From Flavobacteriales bacterium (GTDB lineage Bacteria; Bacteroidota; Bacteroidia; Flavobacteriales_D; Crocinitomicaceae), in assembly GCA_947460825.1 (NCBI GenBank), contig CANHHA010000011.1, forward strand, positions 1-64,000: a DNA stretch of 64,000 nucleotides, in the 5' to 3' direction. Below the pieces are notes generated by a model. It saw only the letters and a list, made by a program, of their open reading frames with translations, made no database searches and was not told the DNA's origin. How positions within the stretch are numbered: position 1 is the first letter of the stretch; every line of letters starts with the position of its first letter. The position numbers were made by a program, and so were the translations under genes. Positions 34,124-43,100 of the stretch are shown one piece after another.

Positions 34124-35806
34124 ATGAATAAAATAATGACCTTGGTTTGTTCGCTCGTACTGGGCACATGCCTTCTAGCCAATGAAAAAGAACTGATTAA
34201 ATCCACCTTAAACGAAGCAACCGTTTATTCTCAAGGGGCACAATTACACCACAAGGCTTCCTACACCATCAAAGCGGGAATAACTGAAATTAGTATTGAA
34301 GGGATTAGTTCCTACATTGACCCAAAATCACTTCAAGTGAAAGCAACAGGGAATGTGGTAATTATCGACTCCAAATACACCTTATTTTATCCGCAGCCTG
34401 AGGTTAAAGCAAATGAAGGCATTCCAGCAAAGATTGTCAAAGAAATGGCACAACTTAGGGATTCATTGGAATTACTCGGATTCGATTTAGAGGAAATTCA
34501 AGATGAAATTGCAATTTACAAGGCCGCGCAGAATATCATATCCATGAACGGTGCGGTGCGTGGTTCAGGAAAAGTGAACGATTCTATCAACTTGTTAAAA
34601 CAAACGGTTGAATACTACACGAACAAAATGAATGAAATCAATAAGAAATTATTGGCCTTGGAAAAGAAGAAAAAAGATAAAGAAAAAGTACAGCAGCGAT
34701 TACAAGTGCGCTATGATAATCTACAGAATTACCAGAATCAAACCTATGATGCTAAAAAGTATGCGCCTATTCCACGTGTAGTAATTACCTTATCTGCAGC
34801 AGAAGCGGCTTCAGGAAAAATAGCGTTCAGTTATTTAGTATCTCAAGCCGGTTGGATTCCGTTATATGACATCCGAAGCGATTCACAAACCGGTAAAATC
34901 TCCTTGACCTACAAAGCACAAGTTTTTCAAAATTCAGGTATTGATTGGGATAACATCAAATTGAATATTTCAACGAATAATCCATATGCCAACAAAACTA
35001 AACCCGAGTTAAATCCTTGGTATATTGATTACTATGCATATAAACGAAAAATGGAGCTTGAAGAAATCAGTATAAGAGGTGCAAGAGCAATCCCTCAAGC
35101 AGCATTCAATCAAGGTTTTATGCTAGACGATGCAAAGGATAAAAATCTAGAAGAAAAACCTGCTTTGGGGGCTGATCAATTCACTACGGTGGTGCATCAA
35201 CTCATTGCTGCTGAATTCAAAATCGATCTACCCTATTCAATTAAATCAAACAATGAGAAAAATCTAGTGCTCATTAAAAACAGTGATTTGAACACCACCT
35301 TTAAATACTACAGTGTTCCTAAAATGGATCCTGGCGTATACTTGGTAGCCCAAATGACTAAGTTAGATGAATTACAATTAGTCCCAGCAAGCGCAAACAT
35401 CTTCTTTGATGGCTCCTACATTGGTGAAACGTATCTTGACCCAACCAGCATGGATGACACCTTAAACTTGTCACTTGGTAAAGATCCTAACATCGTTGTT
35501 AAGCGGACCTTATTAAAACAAAAATCGAAAGACAAGGTAGTGCAAGATAAGCGTGAACGCACCTTCTCGTACCAAATCGAAGTGCAGAACAACAAATCAT
35601 CGGCGATTCAATTAATCATCCAAGATCAAGTACCTATGACAACCAATAATGACATAACGATTGAATTATTAGAGAAAGACTTCGCTCGAGAGCTTCCAGG
35701 AAACGGTATTCTTGAATGGGAGTATAAGTTAAAACCGGGAGAGAATAAGAAACTTGAGTTCTCCTTCAAGGTAAAACACCCAAAAGATCAACAAATCAAT
35801 TTATAA
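34124..35806 (+). CDS. DUF4139 (mucoidy inhibitor-like) exported protein, 560 aa
   Basis: Signal peptide MNKIMTLVCSLVLGTCLLA. Then a conserved N-terminal domain (LNEATVYSQGAQLHHKASYT, GISSYIDPKSLQVKA), a long coiled coil at about 150-205 (NEINKKLLALEKKKKDKEKV), and the DUF4139 body: SYLVSQAGWIPLYDIRSD, NSGIDWDNIKLNIST. The C-terminus has WEYKLKPGENKKLEFSFKV. Proteins of this family are periplasmic and of unknown role. Full length. A terminator follows. Confidence 0.85.
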   Translation: MNKIMTLVCSLVLGTCLLANEKELIKSTLNEATVYSQGAQLHHKASYTIKAGITEISIEGISSYIDPKSLQVKATGNVVIIDSKYTLFYPQPEVKANEGIPAKIVKEMAQLRDSLELLGFDLEEIQDEIAIYKAAQNIISMNGAVRGSGKVNDSINLLKQTVEYYTNKMNEINKKLLALEKKKKDKEKVQQRLQVRYDNLQNYQNQTYDAKKYAPIPRVVITLSAAEAASGKIAFSYLVSQAGWIPLYDIRSDSQTGKISLTYKAQVFQNSGIDWDNIKLNISTNNPYANKTKPELNPWYIDYYAYKRKMELEEISIRGARAIPQAAFNQGFMLDDAKDKNLEEKPALGADQFTTVVHQLIAAEFKIDLPYSIKSNNEKNLVLIKNSDLNTTFKYYSVPKMDPGVYLVAQMTKLDELQLVPASANIFFDGSYIGETYLDPTSMDDTLNLSLGKDPNIVVKRTLLKQKSKDKVVQDKRERTFSYQIEVQNNKSSAIQLIIQDQVPMTTNNDITIELLEKDFARELPGNGILEWEYKLKPGENKKLEFSFKVKHPKDQQINL

Positions 35807-35811
35807 GAAAC

Positions 35812-35843
35812 AAGGCTATCGGAAACGGTAGCCTTTTCTTTTT
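35812..35843 (+). terminator. terminator after the DUF4139 gene
   Basis: AAGGCTATCG pairs with CGGTAGCCTT with a GAAA-type loop and a T-rich tail. Confidence 0.85.
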
Positions 35844-35851
35844 TATCTTTG
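35844..35851 (+). promoter_or_regulatory. -7 element of ispH
   Basis: TATCTTTG matches TAnnTTTG and sits right behind the terminator, 37 bases before the ATG at 35889. Confidence 0.5.
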
Positions 35852-35888
35852 TTTACAACAAATAATCCCTAAATCTTGTTAGGAAGAT

Positions 35889-37109
35889 ATGAAGCAATTT
35901 GAGATTCCTGCATTTTACCGTTCTCCGATCATTTCGAAGGTGAAGGCACGAAGAAAATTGGATGACCCGCGGAAGCAAGATTTTAGTCCAACCCGCTTAC
36001 AATTCCCCAAAGTCGAGTTTATTATTGCACGACATTTCGGTTTCTGTTATGGGGTAGAGAATGCCATTGAAAAAAGTTATAAAGCAATCCAAGAACATCC
36101 CGATAAACGCATCTTTTTATTAAGTCAAATGATTCACAATCCGGACGTTAATGAAGATTTATCGGCGCAAGGCATTCAGTTTCTTCAAACACCTGCTGGT
36201 GAACAGTTGATTCCGTTTTCGGAACTTACCTCGAACGACATTGTCATTATCCCCGCCTTTGGCACTACCGTAGCCATAGCGGAAGAAATCCGGGCCACGG
36301 GCGCAAACATTGATTCTTACAATACCACGTGTCCTTTCGTAGAAAAAGTATGGAATCGTTCCCAAAAACTTGGAGAAACCGACCACACCGTCATCATCCA
36401 TGGCAAATTCGACCACGAAGAAACTCGAGCTACATTTTCTCGCAGCTATCAAAGGGCACCTTCGTTAATTGTAAAGAATCTATCGGAAGCAGAAATTTTA
36501 GGAGCGGTAATAAGAGGAGAAAAAACAACCGCGGAATTCCACACCTATTTCGAAGGCAAATACTCCCAAGGATTTTCACCTGAGTTGCATCTAAATAAAA
36601 TCGGGGTGGTGAATCAAACCACCATGTTGGCATCAGAAACGCAAGAAATTACCGATTATCTGCGCGGAGTGCTCCTCCAAAAATATGGCGAAGCAGCCAT
36701 TAAAAATCACATGGCAGATACCAGAGATACCTTATGCTATGCGACAAATGACAACCAATCGAGTACCTATGCGTTAGCAGAAACAGTTCCCGATATGGCG
36801 ATTGTTGTTGGTGGGTACAACAGCTCGAATACTACCCACTTGGTGGAGATCTTAGAACAATACGCTCCAACCTATTTTATAAAAGGTTCGAGTGAAATCA
36901 TCACGAAAGATGAAATTCATTCGTTCAACATTCACAAGAACATCATGGAAACACGTGATTTTTTACCGCAGAAATCGCCTATAAAAATTGCGATTACTTC
37001 AGGTGCCTCTTGTCCAGATGCTATTGTAGATCGAGTAATTTCTAGAATTCTTGAATTGCTGGAAGAATCGACAAGCCTAGAGGAAGTATTTAGCGCTCAA
37101 AACCTATAA
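35889..37109 (+). CDS. ispH: 4-hydroxy-3-methylbut-2-enyl diphosphate reductase
   Basis: This 406-residue protein is the long type of IspH found in Bacteroidota and cyanobacteria. The three iron-sulfur cysteines lie in RHFGFCYGVENAIE, NTTCPFVEKVW and TSGASCPDAIVD; the His of VIIHGKFDHEETRAT and the TVVNQTTM-like GVVNQTTMLAS are also there. It makes isopentenyl and dimethylallyl diphosphate, the last step of the MEP pathway, using electrons from ferredoxin or flavodoxin. Followed at 11 bp by the PduO gene. Confidence 0.95.
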   Translation: MKQFEIPAFYRSPIISKVKARRKLDDPRKQDFSPTRLQFPKVEFIIARHFGFCYGVENAIEKSYKAIQEHPDKRIFLLSQMIHNPDVNEDLSAQGIQFLQTPAGEQLIPFSELTSNDIVIIPAFGTTVAIAEEIRATGANIDSYNTTCPFVEKVWNRSQKLGETDHTVIIHGKFDHEETRATFSRSYQRAPSLIVKNLSEAEILGAVIRGEKTTAEFHTYFEGKYSQGFSPELHLNKIGVVNQTTMLASETQEITDYLRGVLLQKYGEAAIKNHMADTRDTLCYATNDNQSSTYALAETVPDMAIVVGGYNSSNTTHLVEILEQYAPTYFIKGSSEIITKDEIHSFNIHKNIMETRDFLPQKSPIKIAITSGASCPDAIVDRVISRILELLEESTSLEEVFSAQNL

Positions 37110-37120
37110 GATTACCCAAT

Positions 37121-37669
37121 ATGAAAATATATACAAAAACAGGGGACGACGGAACCACCGGATTAATCGGTGGTGTAAGAGTAAAAAAATCTGACACTCA
37201 AATCGATGCATACGGAACGGTAGATGAATTGAATGGGTACTTGGGATTAATCCGCGATTCGTTCGAACACCCGGAAACGCAAGCCCAACTCATGCACATT
37301 CAAAACCAACTATTCGTTATTGGTTCTCACTTGGCTACTGCAGAAAAAGGAAGCTCCATGTCACTTCCAGAACTCGAAGGGAATGCCATTGAGCAATTAG
37401 AGCGGTGGATGGACCATATGGACGAATCCTTACCCGCACTGAAGCACTTTATTTTACCCGGAGGACATGTCGTGAGTTCGTACGCTCAGATTGCTCGTAG
37501 CGTTTGCCGCAGGGCAGAGCGATCCGTGGTTGCTATGGATGAAGCGAATCAACGTTTTGGACTAGAAATTAAATATATAAATCGCCTGAGTGACTACTTA
37601 TTTGTCCTCGCGCGTTTCATTTTACAAGAATTTGGAAAAGAGGAAGTTAAGTGGCTACCAAACCACTAA
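37121..37669 (+). CDS. cob(I)yrinic acid a,c-diamide adenosyltransferase, PduO type
   Basis: The 182-residue product begins KIYTKTGDDGTTGLIGG, the ATP-binding loop of PduO-type adenosyltransferases, and includes YGTVDELNGYLGL and the RSVCRRAERSVVAMDE and YINRLSDYLFVLARF segments that form the cobalamin site. It transfers adenosyl from ATP to cobalt of cob(I)alamin to make coenzyme B12. Normal length for the family. It follows ispH by 11 bp and likely shares its transcript; the metabolic link between them is not obvious. Confidence 0.92.
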   Translation: MKIYTKTGDDGTTGLIGGVRVKKSDTQIDAYGTVDELNGYLGLIRDSFEHPETQAQLMHIQNQLFVIGSHLATAEKGSSMSLPELEGNAIEQLERWMDHMDESLPALKHFILPGGHVVSSYAQIARSVCRRAERSVVAMDEANQRFGLEIKYINRLSDYLFVLARFILQEFGKEEVKWLPNH

Positions 37670-37712
37670 AACACCTATTTGGATTAAATAATCATCAAAA
37701 TCTTCATTTTCA

Positions 37713-37743
37713 TTTGGTAGATATAAAATAAAATTTACTTTTG
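37713..37743 (+). promoter_or_regulatory. canonical Bacteroidota promoter
   Basis: TTTG at 37713-37716, 19 bases, then TACTTTTG at 37736-37743: an exact fit to TTTG-N19-TAnnTTTG. The ATG of the DUF2795 gene follows at 37775. Confidence 0.75.
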
Positions 37744-37774
37744 CCGAAAACAACACGTACTAAAACAAGAAAGA

Positions 37775-37996
37775 ATGTATTGGACTTTAGAATTAGCCTC
37801 ATACTTAGAAGATGCTCCGTGGCCAGCATCAAAAGATGAATTAATTGATTTTGCGATTCGAACTGGAGCGCCTTTGGAAGTAGTTGAAAATCTTCAATTA
37901 TTAGAAGATGAAGGCGATGTATATGAAAATATCGAAGAAATCTGGCCAGATTATCCATCTCGGGAGGACTTTCTGTTCAACGAGGACGAGTATTAA
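37775..37996 (+). CDS. DUF2795 family protein, 73 aa
   Basis: The short acidic protein reads YLEDAPWPASKDELIDFAIR, then TGAPLEVVENLQLLEDEGDV and IWPDYPSREDFLFNEDEY, a near-invariant pattern in Bacteroidota DUF2795 proteins. No signal peptide or membrane segment, so cytoplasmic. Function unknown in the family. The high conservation and canonical promoter suggest good expression. The next gene starts nine bases after its stop. Confidence 0.9.
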   Translation: MYWTLELASYLEDAPWPASKDELIDFAIRTGAPLEVVENLQLLEDEGDVYENIEEIWPDYPSREDFLFNEDEY

Positions 37997-38005
37997 CGAC
38001 TTCAT

Positions 38006-38491
38006 ATGAATACTCGCCTACTACTGACTTGCTTTTTACTCTTAAATGCGAGTTTGTTATTAACTGCCCAACAAAACGACTCAATTCCACGGATTAAATC
38101 CTTAAAAATTGATTCCGTGGTGGTCATGCAAATCCCAATAGAACAAGATCAGGTGGCCAATTGGATGAACGGTTCTGTTTATGCTACCTTGGTGGTTTCC
38201 AAAAACAATCTATCGCGATCTCAAGCAAAGCACCTGTTAAAATCCTTGTCGAATCCACGGTCTTTTTCTAGTTCAGATAAACCCTGTGAAAATGGGACAC
38301 ATGCCATTTGCTTTTATGCGGAAAAATACACCAGTATCTTGTTGTTGTACAACAGTTCAACCGGACTTGTTAAAATTGCGTGTTACACTCCAATTGAAGG
38401 ATTCAAGTTCGAAATCAGTCCCTCTAATCCCTATTTCTACGAGTTTAAGCTGAATGCTAAGGCTACAAAAAAACTAAAGAAGGTTCTTTAG
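38006..38491 (+). CDS. hypothetical exported protein, 161 aa
   Basis: Signal peptide MNTRLLLTCFLLLNASLLLTA followed by about 140 residues without a recognised domain. Two cysteines (FCENG-type CENGTHAICFYAE) could form a disulfide in the periplasm; the rest alternates strands (YATLVVSKNNLSRSQAKHL) and ends in a basic tail (KATKKLKKVL). It is 9 bp after the DUF2795 gene and probably co-transcribed. Convergent with the metal efflux operon. Confidence 0.6.
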   Translation: MNTRLLLTCFLLLNASLLLTAQQNDSIPRIKSLKIDSVVVMQIPIEQDQVANWMNGSVYATLVVSKNNLSRSQAKHLLKSLSNPRSFSSSDKPCENGTHAICFYAEKYTSILLLYNSSTGLVKIACYTPIEGFKFEISPSNPYFYEFKLNAKATKKLKKVL

Positions 38492-38519
38492 TCAATTTCA
38501 AATGAGCCTGAGGCAATTA

Positions 38520-38978
38520 TTAATTTGCGTATAGTGCACCCGTGGAATTCCCGTGACATGAATTACATGCTCCAGTAGAAAGCGAACTGCCCATATAATG
38601 GGTACCGTTAGCATTCTTAATTGCCGGATAAAGTCCTGTTACAGACATGGCTTCAGTTGAGTAAAAATTTCCTTTGGAATCAATTTGTAACGTATACATT
38701 AAGGTACCTCCTCCGTTGGGCAGTGTATAAAATTCAACTTGTCCGCTGGTTGCTGGAGCCGTTAATGATGAATCTTTAACAGAGCCTGCAGTGATAAAAC
38801 ACCCCTCACCTTCTCCACCTGCCTGATGACATTGCATGCAGTTATTGCCAAAGTTGTGGCTATCATCTCCATTAATTTCGCTGACATTATATTCATCACA
38901 GGCACCTTCCTTCTCACAAGAAGCAACACTTACCAAAAACAATAACGGCAGGTATATCCAATGGTGAATTCTTTTCAT
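38520..38978 (-). CDS. lipoprotein with two CxxCH heme-type motifs, 152 aa
   Basis: The signal ends LFLVSVASC, a lipobox. Two CxxCH sites, NNCMQCHQAG and GACNSCHGN, are c-type heme attachment motifs, so the protein probably carries two hemes on the periplasmic face; extra Cys residues (KEGACDEYN, GEGCF) are also present. The domain between them is beta-rich (VEFYTLPNGGGTLMYTLQID). It is the last gene of the heavy-metal efflux operon, two bases after the adaptor gene. A role in electron transfer or metal sensing linked to efflux is inference. Confidence 0.75.
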   Translation of the reverse strand: MKRIHHWIYLPLLFLVSVASCEKEGACDEYNVSEINGDDSHNFGNNCMQCHQAGGEGEGCFITAGSVKDSSLTAPATSGQVEFYTLPNGGGTLMYTLQIDSKGNFYSTEAMSVTGLYPAIKNANGTHYMGSSLSTGACNSCHGNSTGALYAN

Positions 38979-38980
38979 TC

Positions 38981-40105
38981 TTATGATTTATTAAGTAAAG
39001 ATAATAATTCAAAGGCACCTTTCGTTACGAAGCGCTGCGAATTGGGTATGGCCCCAATAAATTCAAAGGAGGTTTCTCCGTCCTCTTCACCAAGAATTTT
39101 AACCTCCACCAAATTAAATTCATTGATACGAGCTTCGTGAAAAACATAATGATTCGCGCCGACAGATACAATCGCTGCACTTGGTAGACATCTAGTTTTT
39201 TTTGCCTCGGTATGAATTTTCGCTTTGAAGTAGGCTCCTGGCATATTGGACTTACTTTGTTCATCAAAATGACAATGAACTTTAACACTTCGATCTGCTG
39301 CGATTTCACCACCAATTAAATAAATACTCGCTTTCTCAACGGATGAATTATTCAAAAAATACACAACCACCGCTTGTCCAATTTTCAACCTTGATATATC
39401 TTTTTCAAACACCGTCAATTCTGCATGCGTATGTTTTAAATCGATGATTTCCATCAAATTATCTTGAGGATTTACAAAAGAACCTACTCCCGTTGTTATT
39501 TTAGTAACGACTCCATTAAAGGGAGCACGGACTGGTTGAGACTCAGAGATTTTTCCATCGCTTAACGTTTTAACATCAATATTTGCCATCTTTAGGCGCG
39601 CCGTAATGCCTTTCAATTTTGCCTTTGACACATTCAATTCTGCGCGAGCAGCTTGTACATTTTTCTGGCTGGTTGCATTACCTGATTCCATTTTTAACTG
39701 ACGCGATAATTCACCCTCAAGGAATTCCATGCGTCCTTCCAATTCAAGAAATTCCTGCTGTAATAAAAGGACATCTGGATGCTGCACTTCGAAGAGAATT
39801 TCACCTTTAGAGACGCGTTTACCCTCGATTACATTCATTTTTTTTATGTATCCACCATAAGGCAATGATATAAATGACTTATTGCCGGGAGGCACATCGA
39901 TTATGCCGTTTACATTCAAGGTTCCGCTCCGCTCTTTCCATACGACATCTGCCACTTCCACACCGATAGAAGAAACTTGCTTTGGCGAACATTTCAAGGT
40001 GCTTAAGTCGTTTGTATTGGGATTGTTTTTCGCTGACTCTTTAGTTTCACAGGAAAATAATATCGCAAAAACCCAAACAAAAGGAATCATATATTTCGTT
40101 TTCAT
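38981..40105 (-). CDS. RND efflux periplasmic adaptor (membrane fusion protein), 374 aa
   Basis: MKTKYMIPFVWVFAILFSC is a lipoprotein signal. The HlyD-type order is intact: a lipoyl half-motif (LPYGGYIKKMNVIEGKRVSK), a long hairpin of coiled coil (about residues 110-170, with LEGRMEFLEGELSRQLKM), the second lipoyl half (PVRAPFNGVVTKITTGVGS) and a beta-barrel with VFEKDISRLKIGQAVVVYF. It links the inner-membrane pump encoded upstream to the outer-membrane channel. It lacks the Met/His-rich extra domain of CusB. The gap to the pump gene is 18 bp. Confidence 0.92.
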   Translation of the reverse strand: MKTKYMIPFVWVFAILFSCETKESAKNNPNTNDLSTLKCSPKQVSSIGVEVADVVWKERSGTLNVNGIIDVPPGNKSFISLPYGGYIKKMNVIEGKRVSKGEILFEVQHPDVLLLQQEFLELEGRMEFLEGELSRQLKMESGNATSQKNVQAARAELNVSKAKLKGITARLKMANIDVKTLSDGKISESQPVRAPFNGVVTKITTGVGSFVNPQDNLMEIIDLKHTHAELTVFEKDISRLKIGQAVVVYFLNNSSVEKASIYLIGGEIAADRSVKVHCHFDEQSKSNMPGAYFKAKIHTEAKKTRCLPSAAIVSVGANHYVFHEARINEFNLVEVKILGEEDGETSFEFIGAIPNSQRFVTKGAFELLSLLNKS

Positions 40106-40123
40106 ATTTTTAATTTTAAAAGA

Positions 40124-43100
40124 TTAATTGGTACCGAGGTACGTTATTTTTAAACTCAGCAAGTTTAGCTGATGCATCATATCTAATTCACTCAAGGTCA
40201 TTTTAAACGCGTTTCTTTTCAACGTCAACCACGTCAGATGATCCATTTCACCTTGTTCTTGTTGAACCTGAGACACCTGTTCAATACCACTAAGTATTTG
40301 TTTCATTTGCGTTTTCAAAATGTCATATTCAGAAAGGTATCTTTGATATTCCAATCGATATGCGTTTCCTTGCAGGAGGACATCTTGACTCCAAGATTTC
40401 ATTTCATATTGAACGCGACGTTGCTCCATGGTCAACCATTTATTGCGTTGCGTATAATTTCTGGTTAATAGCGGCAAAGAAAAACCGATATTCCCACCGT
40501 GAAATCGATCGGCCGCCGTAAAAGGTATACCACCATTTAATGGGGTATTGCCAACCAATGTTTGATTAAAATATCCAACCTCAATATCCGGAAGTGAGAG
40601 TGCTCGTTGTGTCTTTTGTTCCTCATTTAAGGTATTCACAGACTGATTCATAACCTTCCACGTGGCTAAACCCTGAACATCATTCTGAGCATTCCCTGCC
40701 GCAAGAGGTAATATTTCATATGGAATATAGATCGAATTTAAATCCGCTTGAGTTAAATAAACAAGTTTGCAAAGCTCATTCGTGGACTCTTGTAGCAAGT
40801 GTTCATTTTCCAATAAGGCTTGCTGCACCAGAACATGTTCAGATGAGAACAACCAAACTTCTAAAGGATTATTTTCCCCGCTAGACATTTTAAGGATAAG
40901 CCCTTTTGATATTTCTTGCAGCAGACTATCTTCTTGTGCTAACAAGGTTTTTTTACTGCGCAAAAATTGCCACTGTTCTATCGCAGTCTCCACCTTTTCC
41001 ATTAAGTTCCAGCGCTCCAACTCATAAACAAGTTGACGTTCTTTGGTTAATGATTCACCGTATGATTTGACGCGAAAGAACGCTGTGGGAAAAGGAAATT
41101 GTTGTTGAATGGTGAAATTATTATCCCTTTTAAAGTTAGAATTGTACTGCCCAATCATAGCATTCACCCCCAATTTTCCCGGTTGAACCAGCATCGAAGC
41201 TTCAAGCCTCGCTTGTTCAATTCGCAAGGAATCAGCTTTCAAGGAAGGATTCATTGAGACTGCACGCTGAATCAACCACCCCTTATTTTCTTGCTGTGCA
41301 ACGGAAGGAAAACCCATTATGAGTAACATGACCGATAAAATTCCTGCTGTTTTTGGTTTTTTCATGGATTTGGAATTAAAAATATAGAACAGTATTGGTA
41401 GAAAAAACAAGGTTAAAAAGGTTGCAGAGATAAGCCCCCCAATGACCACAGTCGCTAAAGGTTTTTGTACTTCAGCACCGCTACCGTGCGAAAGCGCCAT
41501 GGGTAAAAACCCAAGTGATGCCACAGTTGCCGTTAACAAAACTGGTCTTAACCGTGCCAAAGTTCCTTTGATAACAATACGTGTCGTACTTTTCACACCA
41601 CTTCTTTTGAGTGTATTATACTCAGTAATCAAAACAATACCATTGAGTACGGCAACACCAAAGAGGGCAATAAACCCGATTCCTGCAGAAATTGAAAACG
41701 GCATATCCCGCAGATATAACGCCCAAATTCCACCAATGGAAGCAAGAGGAATTGCTGTAAAAATCATTAAGGCTTGTTTGAGTGAATTAAACGTGAGGTA
41801 AAGCAAGAAAAAAATCAAAAGTAAGGCCGCAGGAACAGCAACTAAAAGGCGCGCAGAGGCTTCCTCAAGGTTTTTAAAGGATCCTCCGACTGTGTAATGA
41901 TATCCTGACGAAAAAACGATTCCTTGTTTTACGGATTTATTCAATTCATCAACCACACTTTTTACATCCCTCCCTCTTACATTAAAACCAACAAGCGCCC
42001 TACGCTTGGCATCATCTCGTTGGATTTGATTTAACCCTGTTTCGAAAGACACATCTGCTAATTCAGTAATGGGAATCATTGCATGCGACTTGGACTCCAC
42101 GTAAATATCCTTCAAATCATGCGATTTGGCTCGATACATACTATCAAGTCTTACAACAACTTGAAATCGTTTTTCTCCTTCATATACATTTCCTGCACTG
42201 ATCCCTGCAAAACTCGCATTTACCGCATTGTTAATTTCGTCAACGCTGATTCCGTAGCGCGCCAAGGCATCTCGGTTATAACGTATCATTAATTGCGGAA
42301 GTCCTTCTAATTGTTCTACATATACATCCTCCACGCCATGAATACGTGAAGCGATCTTTCCAATTTTTCCTGCATAATTCGCAAGCTGTTTAAAGTCTTC
42401 TCCATAAATCTTAATTACGACATCCTGTTTGGCCCCTGTCATCAATTCATTAAATCGCATTTGAATGGGTTGAAGAAACCCGAATTCTACCCCAGGAAGT
42501 TCGGATTCTAATGCCGCCTTCATTGCTTCTGCCAATTCATCCTTCGATCGACTCGTTTTCCATTCCTCCTTATCCCGAAGAATGATCATCAAATCACACG
42601 CCTCCATAGGCATTGGGTCTGTTGGGATTTCAGCCGTACCTATCTTACCAACTACTTTTTTCACCTCGGGGAATTGCTTCAACAGTACATCGGCGGCTTT
42701 TTCCGATTTAGCAATGGTATTCGTTAAACTTGCGCCTGACATTAAACGCATTTCCACGGCAAAATCGCCTTCATCCAAGTTGGGAATAAACTCTGCTCCT
42801 AACCTATTAAACACCAATACTGAGGATATAAAAACGATAACAATTAATGTCACCATGAACTTTTGCCTTCTAAACATCCAAAGAAAACGAGGGGTATATC
42901 CAGACTGAATACCTCTCATGAATTTATCACTGAGCGTTTCCCGATGCTTAAGGTTCTTTGATAAGATTACCGATGAAATCATCGGTACATACGTTAAACT
43001 TAATATCAATGCCCCCACAATAGCAAACATCACGGTTAATGCCATGGGTTTAAACATTTTTCCTTCAATTCCAACCAGTGTCAAAATCGGAAGGTAAACC

